Shown piece by piece: positions 44,670 through 53,669 of a stretch of DNA of 64,000 nucleotides. Positions within the stretch are counted from its first letter, which is position 1; each line of letters opens with the position of its first letter. Source of the DNA: Entophlyctis helioformis (Eukaryota; Chytridiomycota; Chytridiomycetes; Chytridiales; Chytriomycetaceae); NCBI GenBank assembly GCA_025526915.1, contig JAHLKH010000109.1:27379-91378 (forward strand), read 5' to 3'. Made by a program: the position numbers and the translations under genes. The notes under the pieces were generated by a model. It ran no database searches and was not told the origin of the DNA. It worked only from the letters and a program-made list of their open reading frames with translations.

Positions 44670-46778
44670 TTACAGGCAGTGCGACCTACTGAGTGCAGCA
44701 AGGAGCTGCTCTCTCAATGCTTGCAAGACAGCATTGTCCTTGGTGGGTACGCGATCCTTCTTTGCCCCCATCACAGCCCAAAAGAGGGTGGTTTCTGTGA
44801 TGAGGACAAAGGGATCGCGGCTCGCCGGCTGCGGGCACAGCTTGATAGCTGTGCCTGCAAGATCTCGCAGTTGCTTGAACTTTCCTGCCGGGGACAATGA
44901 CGCGTTGCACTCAACCGCCATGAGCTTGTGCAATGCTTGCGGTAGCTCAACGTCGTCCTGGCCCTCTGTGGCTTGCGTTGTGCCAGGCGTACCGTCCTTG
45001 GTGGTAGCCTTGTCCTTCCTGCGCCGTTGCCTCTTGGGTTTGGCGCTGTTGGTGGCCGATGAAGAGCTTGATGCAGGCCGCTTGCAGCCTGCTGTGGGAG
45101 GGGCGGCATCCAGAGTGGCTTGTGGTGTGGCGTCCTTGGTGGCAGCAAGCTTGGCGGCCTTGGCGTCCTTGGCAGCAGCAGCCTTGGCGGCCTTGGCAGC
45201 CTTGGCGTCCTCGGCGTCCTTTGCAGCCTTTGCAGCCTTGGCAACATCGGCAGCCTTGGACATGATCTCGCGCCATTTCTTGACATCCTCGGCAGACGAG
45301 CCAGGAACCAGGCGGTGGATCGCCGCGTCCACCAGCATCGACTGGTTCGAGATAAAATGCGTAGAGAGGGTGCCGCAGATATCCCTGGCCAGATTGCTGT
45401 AAATGTTCTTTGTGGCATCAGCGCATAAGCTGTTGTCAAGAATGCCAGGCAAAACGCCATCCAAGGCATCTGCCTCCATCTGCACCGTGTCATCCTGCAT
45501 CTCAGACGCCTGGATCATGGCTGCCTGCTGCGTTGCGGCCGCCGTGTCTGCATCCATTGCAAACATGCGCAGCTTGGCCGCATCCTCCTGCATCTGCGCC
45601 ATGCTGTCCTGCACCATCCCCTTTGTCCAAGTGCGATGAATGATCATCTGCATGGTCGTAACAAGCCATGAGTGCACAACATGCTTGTGCGCTCGTGGCT
45701 TGACCATCTGGCCACCTGCCAGAATGTATGCAAGGTATTGCAGAAGCATCGTGACAGCTCCCTCGCCGCCAGAGACGCTGCTGGTGAGCGCCGCGAGCAG
45801 ATCATTTGCTGTTGGGACGGCTGGTCGCTGGACAGCTTGTGGTGGAGCATCGGTGCCGCTGGATGCTGCTGCTGGATTGTGCACATCATGCTCGTCATGG
45901 GTGTCCAAGTCGTCAGGCTGCACAGGCAGCTCAGGCACATTGTGCAAGGAGATCTTGAGTGACACGCCCTGCTCATCATGCTCGCCGTGGTCATCGTGGT
46001 CGTCATGGTCGTCGTGGTTGTTGTGGCCATGATCGCCGTGGTCATCAGGCTGTGTGGCCTTCTTGGCTGCCTTGAACTCGCAGATCTTGAGCACTGCGCC
46101 GCTCTCGAGGGTCACCAAGTCGCCATACCGATGCAGCTTGCTGTTGCTGCTGCGTGGGCCATCGCCATACATCTGCCACGCGGTGATGGGTTGTCTGAGG
46201 ACGCACCCATTGGCATAGAGTCCCATGATCTCATCCTTGAGGTCATCAGGATCAATATAGACATATTCCATCTCACCATTCCTCCTGGCCTCCATGACGC
46301 AGTATTGAAGTGGCAGCGGTGCGTCCGGGTTGAGCATGACCAACTCCTCGATCATCGCGGCGATCAGAATGAGACCCGCGCGCCATATGCTTGCCGTAAA
46401 CCGATACACGGCATTGAAAATGTCCTCGACGACCGTACCGTGCGTCTGCATTGCCGGCGGCGTCTTGACTTGGCATCCAAACGCCTTCATAAAGATGGGG
46501 TCGGCAGAGAGCATTTCCTGCACATCACACAAGTCAACACACACAAAACCAGACGCGCAGATCAACATGCCAATCCAGAACCATACCGCGAGATTGACAA
46601 TCTGCTCAGGACGATCGTATGTGCTCTCCACCGGCCTTGGCTCATCGCCATGGATGGCAGCGGCACCCGTCATGACTGGCAATGCAATCAGGCGATAGAT
46701 TGCTTCCAGTAGCTGCCGTATTGCTGATCTCTCACCACGCTCGTATCTGTCAAAGAACGCACTGGTCAGCATGCACAT
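44670..46778 (-). pseudogene. Fanzor-transposon protein, long central exon (copy 2)
   Basis: A 702-codon open frame reads through one short intron. From the N-terminus: YERGERSAIRQLLEAIYRLI, AGLILIAAMIEELVMLNPDA, LQYCVMEARRNGEMEYVYID, a His/Asp-rich tract, MLLQYLAYILAGGQMV, an Ala/Lys-repeat linker (KAAKAAKDAEDAKAAK), a strongly basic segment KPKRQRRRKDK resembling a nuclear localisation signal, and GKFKQLRDLAGTAIKLCPQP with DPFVLITETTLFWAVMG. The corresponding copy 1 exon at 12,456-13,675 aligns along its length but lacks the His/Asp tract and most of the Lys/Ala linker. No known domain was recognised apart from its position upstream of the RuvC core. Confidence 0.7.
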
Positions 46779-46789
46779 TCAAGGCACCG

Positions 46790-48640
46790 ACATGCCATAT
46801 GCCACTTACGCCCGTGTCTCATCCTCAGATTGAGCCTGGCGGGCTTGCTTGCTCGCATCCTTCTTGTGCTCCTGGATGGTCTTGTCCGTCACGGCCTTCT
46901 CTGCACGCTCTTCTCGCTCCTTCTTGAATACAGCCTGTCTGGCCAGTGTGACGAGGTATGGCTCCTGCCGTGTTTGGATGCAATCTTAGGCGTGCATTTT
47001 GAATGTGCGCAAGATGCTCATGATCACAAGCCTGCAGTTCAACTCACGGTTGTCTTTGTGTCTTGAAGCACATCAATGTAGAGGATCTTGTCGCGATCTG
47101 TGCCATCAGCTGCGGCTGGAGATGGCAGCAGCATCTTTGGCGCTTTCGGTGGCTTGCCGACCTGTCAAGTCAAAGCATGAGCAGGTGCATCAAGCCGCCA
47201 CATGCAAACAGAGCATAGAAATGCAAAGACGCACTGGAGCCCTGTCAATGATCAGTGTCAGTGTGTCTGTGGCTTGTTGATACTGCTCAGAAAGTGCCAG
47301 CGGCTTGAAGTCGTCCGGGCTGTGTTTCTTTTGGCATTCCAAGAGATTCAGCGTATCTACGGCCTGTTTGCGAATGGCAGCGACAGCCTTTCGAGTCGCG
47401 ATCCGTGTGCTCTTTCTGCGGTGCTGTTTAGCCTTGCGGTTGCCTGCCAGAAGAATGCCGTGATTGATTGTGAATACACAAGGTCGCACTGTGCCAAACA
47501 AATGCAGAGCGAACCTGGCTTCCTTGAACGCCTGAATGGTGCACATGCGATGCCTGGATACCTCTTGAGCCGTTCCTGCAGTCTCAGGATCACTGTCTGC
47601 TCGCCCAGTGATGGATCAAGTCAGCCATGCTCAAAATCAGCAACAGCATGCAGTGGACAGTCAAGACACGCATCCAAGCCACCCAAAACTCACAAAGGCG
47701 TGTAACAGGCTCTGCTCAGCTGGGCTGAGTATCTCATATCCTTTTGTAGCGAGATCCTTCTCGTGCACAGCCTGGAGCAGCTGCTTGCTTGCATTCTCGC
47801 AGATATCAGCAAGAATGTCGCGGCCGTTGATGCTGTCATTGGCAAGCTGATCTGCTGTGCACCGGAGGATGCAGCCAAGCACGACACGGCAGCCATTGAG
47901 CATGACAAAAACGTCGTCCAGTCGCCTTGTGTTGACAATGTGGTTGGCGAGCTCTGTGACTGCGTCCCGTGTGAGGTGGAAAACCGCACGACTGGCATTG
48001 CCCTTCAGCTGCTGTGCCGTGTGGCTCAAGCAGCAGTCGCTGTAGGCCGTGCATGCAGAGGCAGATCTGCCAGTGGCATCCATCAGAGTCAGTGCCACAA
48101 GAATCCTGCAGAGATCGCAGCCATGCCTACCTGTTTTGGGGCAAGATGGCCCTGTTGGCAGTCATGCTGTTGCCATTGGATGGTGCATGCATTCATGTCA
48201 ATGCCATGCTGTCCAAGTGCATCCAAACCAAGACTTACTGCCGCATCTGTCCTGCAAACACACTGGCATAATGGTCACATGCTGGGGCTGTGATCTCTCC
48301 AATATCGGCTCCAGTTTCGTCACGGTTGAGAAACACCGCGAAGGCATTGCTGAATGACTGAGCAAGAGGCTTGCCGCCGATCTTGTACATCTGCCACATG
48401 AACGCGATCTTGATGACATGCACAAACATCCTGGCAATGTCGGGGTCTTGGAGGCATTCACAGACATCCGCAAGGAGATACCCAGCTGCTCTGCCTCCAA
48501 ACGAATGCATGCCATGATGCACTTTGCAGCCGTGACGATCCTTTCAAGTCCACATCGCAGGATCACGAGTAAGTCAAGGTCGCAGTGCATGGCATCCAAA
48601 AATGCAAAGCAGGCAAGCCAACCTACCAATCCCAACACAA
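46790..48640 (-). pseudogene. Fanzor-transposon protein, exons between FEN-like and central regions (copy 2)
   Basis: Minus-strand exons with GT-AG introns encode HHGMHSFGGRAAGYLLADV and FSNAFAVFLNRDETGAD (about 48,550-48,240). Next come LTLMDATGRSASACTAYSD through RDILADICENASKQLLQAVH (about 48,095-47,700), FKEARFALHLFGTVRPCVF (about 47,540-47,225), GKPPKAPKMLLPSP with DRDKILYIDVLQDTKTT, and EREERAEKAVTDKTIQEHKK. Frames can be joined without internal stops, which suggests one continuous coding unit from the FEN-like start to the RuvC end. Copy 1 matches from RDILADICEN onward. Confidence 0.6.
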
Positions 48641-49598
48641 TGGAAATAGTCGTTGCTCGCCATTGCGGCCACCAACTGGCAGACAAAGGGAATGTCTGGC
48701 AAGCCTAAGGCGGCTGCAATAGAGGCAATCCCATGGTGATTGTAGGATCGCATTCTATTGATCTGCCCACTGCGCATTTGCAGCAGCAGGACAGGGCAAT
48801 AGCCGGCACAGTGGAACACCAGATCGGAGTCGCCACTGATGACAATGACTGGCACATTGCTGTCAAGAAGGCGCGTGAGCCATGGATTCTAGAAGCATGC
48901 AGAAGACCAACCAACCTTGCTTCGCGGGAATGGCGTGCAATGCAAACATCCGCCTCATTCTCGCAAAGGCACACAGACGACCCGCCTTTGAAGTATCCCA
49001 GAAGACTGCCCAGGCCCTCGAGATGGCCGCCTTACGCTCGCGTGTGAGGGGGTATGCCTTCTGCAGGTGCTGCATCTCGTTTCTGGAATGGCATTGAGTC
49101 AGTACAGCATGCAGATCAACAGCAGCAAGTGGCACACCTCGAGAGCTTGCCGCTCTTCTGGCCGGCATTTCGCTTGGCTGCCTCGGCCATGAGAAAGGAT
49201 GCCGCCTCCAATGCTGCCCAGGCCCGCCCGGCATAAGCAGCCTTGATGGCGGTGTCGAGCTGCGACCCATCCACATGCAGCTGGACTGTGTGCAGCTGTC
49301 CAATGGCCGCGGCGAGGCTGCTGATGAGCGGCTCAAGTAGCAGCCTCCAGTCGTTGTCAGACTGGGGCGGCTTTGCGGCTGCTGCTCTCATAATGTCAAT
49401 GAAGAGCAGGCAAACGATGTCGACATGGATGATGCAGCTGATGGGCTCGGAGTCGGCTGCTGCTGCTGCTGCTGCTGCTGCTGCATCTGGCTGCTGCTGG
49501 GCAATGGCCTGAATGGCAGTGGGCAGAGGGGTGTCTGCTTTGTATGTCTTGACACCACCTCTCTTGTCGATGGTGGGGAGACTGTCGTCGACTCCCAT
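48628..49598 (-). pseudogene. FEN1/XPG-like 5' nuclease domain at the start of the Fanzor transposon
   Basis: Start taken at MGVDDSLPTI (49598), since FEN-family proteins begin MGV/MGI at their functional N-terminus; an upstream ATG at 49643 adds 15 residues. Motifs in family order: CIIHVDIVCLLF (first metal-binding Asp), VQLHVDGSQLDTAIKAAY then RAWAALEAA (FDG and R-rich helix), ENEADVCIA (the EAEA motif, about 48,950), VIVISGDSDLVFHCAG (SGDSDL, about 48,830), and LVAAMASNDYFHCVGIG (G-NDY-GIG region, about 48,650). A frame change near 49,015 between TRERKAAISRA and LGSLLGYF disables this copy. A poly-Ala insert follows residue 30. The fusion to a Fanzor downstream is inferred from exon continuity. 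Confidence 0.75.
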
Positions 49599-49639
49599 GT
49601 GTGTTTGTTGCGTGTTGTTTTGTGTCGGTCGTTTTACAG

Positions 49640-49986
49640 GCAAGCTGCTCTCGTAATATCAGACTGATGGTTGGCAGCAACACATGGAGCACTGGTCTGT
49701 GTGTGTGTGGAATGGCATGCTCCTCAGAGAGAGAGAGAGAGAGCGTTGCACATGACTATGCATTCGCCCCTCTTTATTCATGGAGGACACACACGCACGG
49801 CCCAGCGAGACAGCAGCGCTGCTGCCTGCACCACTGCCGTTGCTGTGCTCGCATCGCGCAGTGTCAGCACTGTGCAAGGGCTCTCTAGATCGACCAATCA
49901 CAGCGATTCCACCAAGATGACCAATCACAGCGATTCCACCAGGAGTTACTGATAGGTTCCCCTACGGCATTGCAAACCATATACCG
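49640..49986. promoter_or_regulatory. Transposon 5' region / intergenic stretch with CCAAT-like repeats
   Basis: Between the FEN-like start and the next gene there are two copies of GACCAATCACAGCGATTCCA (about 49,889 and 49,914; ATTGG boxes on the transposon strand), a GA run at 49,726-49,743 and a GT run near 49,699. The CCAAT-type repeats are plausible promoter elements of the transposon or of the downstream gene; direction is undecided. Confidence 0.4.
49954..49984 (+). repeat. Right member of the ~30-bp direct repeat flanking Fanzor copy 2
   Basis: AGGTTCCCCTACGGCATTGC followed by AAACCATATAC, two bases before the ATG of the right-hand PPxY gene. It pairs with 41964-41993. Confidence 0.7.
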
Positions 49987-51261
49987 ATGGCTGGTGGTGA
50001 ACGCATCCCACGATGCTGCGGCTTCGTGGACCTGCCCGTCGGCGTCTACTTTATCTCCATCGCCACAGTGGTGAGCCCGTCTGCCGCCGCCCCCTCTCTC
50101 TCACACACTTTCCGGCTGTTGTCTGTGCAGTCAGCCAGCCAGCCAGTCTGAAACCGACCCTTGAACTGACGTTGATCCTTGGGCCCGGCACCGGCCTGCC
50201 GACGGCACCAGTTCTTTGGCCTGAGCAACATGGTGTCGCCTCGGTACACTGAGATGGCACTGCAGCTGGCACTCGGGTGTCTGGCCGTTGTCACCGGCGT
50301 CACTGGGTTTGTCGCCACCTCGTTTGTAAGTGGTGGCTGCCTGCCGATGGGTTTCTCCGTTGAGCCGCACGACTCGCATGCTTGCACGGCTCGCGTGCTT
50401 GGACGACTGGCTCGCTTGCTTGGCTCACTGACTCCACTGAACACACCCGACAGAGCCAGAGCGGCAATGATATTGGTCATCGGGTCATGGTTGCGTTTGT
50501 CGTCCTGTACTCCATGTTCGCATGCAAGTGCCCATGCCAACATGTCTTGTGTTGGATCCATTGCAAATCTGACCCGGCTCCGTGTCCTGTGTGCACTTAC
50601 AGTGGCGACAGATGGCTGGGCAATCTACACGACATGGTTTTATAACACCCACAAGGCTGATCTCATCCAAAGCTGCCTCGAAGAAACGCCAAATGACCCC
50701 GATGGATGCTACAGATCCATTGACCGGTTCCTCATCCAACAGCGGACTCGCACAGTTCTCACGGTCATTCTAACCGTACGTCACAGCCACCCTGCCGTGT
50801 TGGGATGTCGTCACCCCGGCACTGACACTCTTGTGCGCAACGGCCAACAGTCATACTTCGCGTACCTCGTGTCGGTGTTTGTGTATGTGTCGATATACCA
50901 CCCTGAACGGTTTCTGACCGAGGGCGATACCGAGATCCAGGCGTATGAGATCCAGAACCGCACGAGACAGGAAGAGTTGCCCGTGTACATTACGGATCCC
51001 GTGCCGGCATACACGCCGCGGTACGAGCCGCCGGCCGGTGCACCCGGGTCGAGACTGTCGACTGAACCGCCGCCGCCTGTGTATCCCGCGACGCCTGCTG
51101 CGTCTGTGCAGCCTGTCGCTCCAGGTGGAGCGACTGCATCGGCAGACGCGTCAGGCACAGCGTCCGAGACAGCAGAATCAACAGAGGCTGCAAAACAAGA
51201 CCAGAATGCCGTGATTGCTGTGGCACCAACAAAAGAAAACAGCTCGTCGTATGTCCCTTGA
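49987..51261 (+). CDS. Four-helix membrane protein with PPxY tail (right paralogue)
   Basis: Exon 1 (49987-50070) encodes MAGGERIPRCCGFVDLPVG and a first helix (YFISIATV). Later exons give ALQLALGCLAVVTGVTGFVA, VMVAFVVLYSMF, ATDGWAIYTTWFYNTHKADL, an extracellular-type loop with paired Cys (QSCLEETPNDPDGCY), VLTVILT and SYFAYLVSVFVYVSIY. The Pro-rich tail has PVYITDPVPAYTPRYEPP and PPPPVYP (PPxY). The exon junction near 50,520-50,610 is unresolved. The topology and the tail motif resemble the gene at 41104-41963. Possible adaptor for a Rsp5/Nedd4-type ligase; inferred only from PPxY. Confidence 0.7.
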
Positions 51262-51593
51262 GCAACGTGTACGGTCATGTCTGATCTATCCATTTACATT
51301 GTCGTACAACTAGCTGTGAATAAATGACTGCGAATGCCAGATGGAGAAGGACTCGTTGTTTGATTACAGACAGATGGGAAAGTGATCAGGATAAGACGAT
51401 CATGGAAAGTGCGGGAACCAGAAAGAGCGCTTAGAGGCTGCCAGGAGTGCTGAGGCGACTGCAGGATACGGGAGGACGAGCGTGTAATAATGGAAAGGAG
51501 AGTGAGAGAGCGGACATTGCATAGTTCCTTGCGGCGTCGTTACATGGTATCCACAACTCGACGTATTGGTGTTCTTTTCACAGGCATTCCTGT
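51262..51593. other. Convergent intergenic region
   Basis: 332 bp between the right PPxY gene and the KH gene. AATAAA at about 51,319 on the plus strand is a likely polyadenylation signal. No other feature seen. Confidence 0.5.
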
Positions 51594-53256
51594 TTAGCGC
51601 TGAACGCGGCTGTCGTCTTCGGGGCCACCGACAGCGCCATTGACGGGCACGGCAGAGGCAGCGGCCAGGCTGATGCGACGCTGCTTCTCGGCATCGAGCT
51701 GGTTGTACAAGAGGCTGAGTGCCTTTTGGTTGGCGGCCTCGGTGCCAGTGATGGTGACTTCGCGGTCCGTGCGGCCCTCGAGCTGCTCGGCAATGTGGAG
51801 CTTGGCGCCAGACAGACGGCGGATCTGGTTGATGAAGGATCCGCCCTTGCCAATGATGCAGCCGACCATGTCGGCAGGGACAGAAAGCGCGCGCGACTGG
51901 GTCTCGGCGCCAGGCGCAGACGCAGCGGCAGCGTGGTCGTTGGGAGAGGCGGCGGGGGCAACCATGGGCACGACGGCAGCACCGGCAGGGGCGCCACGTG
52001 CACCCGCGGGCGATGTGGGAGATCCGGCCGGCTGGCCGTGGTGTTGTGCGCGGCGGGTCATGGGCTGGCCGCCGTGCATCAGAGCAGCGCCAGTGGGGTG
52101 CATGCTGCAAGGAGAGGGATGGCAGACAGGTTCGGCACGGGTTAGAAGCTTGTCGGTTGCGCTGGGAGAGATTGCAGATCCAAGACCAGATCGACATACC
52201 GCATAGCGCTCTGGGGATCATAGAGGATGATGTTGGCGGCACGCTCGGCGTCGCTCTTGATGCACTGGCCAATGTGGTAGACGGCAAGGTGGATCGAGTC
52301 GACGAGACCGTAGATCTCGACAACACGCTCGGTCGACTGGGGGAGCATCTCCTTGGACACGACAATCTTGGCGCCGGAGGCTTCCTGGATCTCGCGGATC
52401 TTGGCGCCGGCCTTTCCAATGACGGAGCCAACGAGCTGGTGGGCAACGAGCAGGCGGATGGTGGTGGCATCGCTGGGGGTGGGAGCGGCGGGGTTGGGCT
52501 GGGAGGGCGAGGCAGGGTTGCTCTCGAGCAGGTTCTTGGCGATCATGGCATAGGCCTGGCAGGGGCATCGCCGGCGATGTCGTTGATTGGCCGCGATGGC
52601 AGGAACGTGATCAGAGCGGCAGGATTGTCAGCACGAGGCTCGAACATTCATGCGGCAGGGAAGCAGCGGGGAGCAGGAAGCGGGTTCATGCGGGACGGGG
52701 ATAGGGTGGGATGGGGTGAGACAGCCGTCGCTGGACGGGATGGATGATGGACCGAGGGAAGCGGGTGAGACAATAGGGGCAGGCAGGCAGATGAGGCAGA
52801 TGAGGATGCTTGGACGGGGGGAGTGGGGCAGGCGTGAGACAGAGCGGGGGGAAGGGCAGAGGGGCCTTGGAGAGGGGCCGTGGAGGGGCCCGAGAGGCAG
52901 CGTACCTTTGCGACGTTGGCAATGGGGCCGACGACGTTGAGGATGCGCTCGCTGACGCCGGGCACGACCTTGCTGACGCCGACCTTGACGGCCGTGAGCT
53001 CGCGGATGTGGGCCACGTTGGAGCCGGCCTTTCCAATGACGATGCCGGCCTCCTTGGTCGAGACCAGCGAGCGCACGGCCATGTCGGCGGCGGCCACGAC
53101 GGCAAAGTCGTGCGGCTGCTGGCTGTTGTGCTGGAAGCCCTGCTGCGCGTGGTCGTGGTGGTCGTCGTAGGCGTCCGTGGCCGCTCCGGCGGCGGGTGCG
53201 ACTGCGGGTGCAGCCTGTGCCTGGCTCTGGCTTGCGTCGGCGAAAGTGGTGGACAT
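51594..53256 (-). CDS. Triple KH-domain RNA-binding protein (PCBP/HEK2-like)
   Basis: Three exons (53256-52906, 52555-52200, 52104-51594) give 405 residues. KH1 has STKEAGIVIGKAGSNVAHIR, KH2 has AHQLVGSVIGKAGAKIREIQ and KH3 has PADMVGCIIGKGGSFINQIR; each has an intact GxxG loop. The order, spacing and an Ala/Pro linker before KH3 match the poly(C)-binding/hnRNP K-type proteins (yeast Pbp2/Hek2, fission yeast Rnc1), which bind mRNA and affect stability or localisation. The first intron is 350 bp. Confidence 0.9.
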
Positions 53257-53583
53257 GATCAGGCGGGTCGGTGGTGCTAGGCTGTGCTGGGCTGGGCTAG
53301 GTGGTGTGCGGGACGAGGCGGGGCGAGGCAAAGGTATAGGTGGGCGGGTGTGTGCGGGCGTGAGTGTGCGGACGCTGGGGCTGGTGGGGTCCGTGAGACG
53401 AGGGCTATGGGCCGGTGGGAGGTGGTGGGATGTGATGGAGGGGCGGGCGGGCGAGTGCTAGTTTGGGGTAAGAAATGTTATTGATATCGACACAAATGGA
53501 TACTGACAGATGCTGATAAATACGGCAGTGCATTCTGCAGCGCATGCAGCAGTCAATAGGGCGGGATGTGCCTGTCTATCTAT
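53257..53583. other. Intergenic, G-rich upstream region of the KH gene
   Basis: 327 bp of G-rich plus strand (C-rich on the transcribed side) with TGGGCGGGTG-type runs. Probably promoter and leader of the KH gene and 3' UTR of the next gene. No gene found. Confidence 0.45.
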
Positions 53584-53626
53584 TCATTGCGGGCCCGCTG
53601 GCCGGTCTGCACCCACACCACGCTGC

Positions 53627-53669
<43 letters not shown>

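Larger units (their letters stand above)
41998..49953 (-). mobile_element. Fanzor transposon, copy 2 (longest copy)
   Basis: The minus-strand element has its 3' end at about 41998 (reverse complement of TATCGGG, the common end of all three copies) and a probable 5' end near 49953. It contains, in order, a FEN/XPG-like nuclease, middle exons, a long central exon (44670-46778), and RuvC/zinc-ribbon exons. A solo LTR3 (43510-43754) interrupts it. Direct repeats of about 30 bp flank it. No DDE, HUH or tyrosine-recombinase transposase was recognised inside. Confidence 0.85.
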
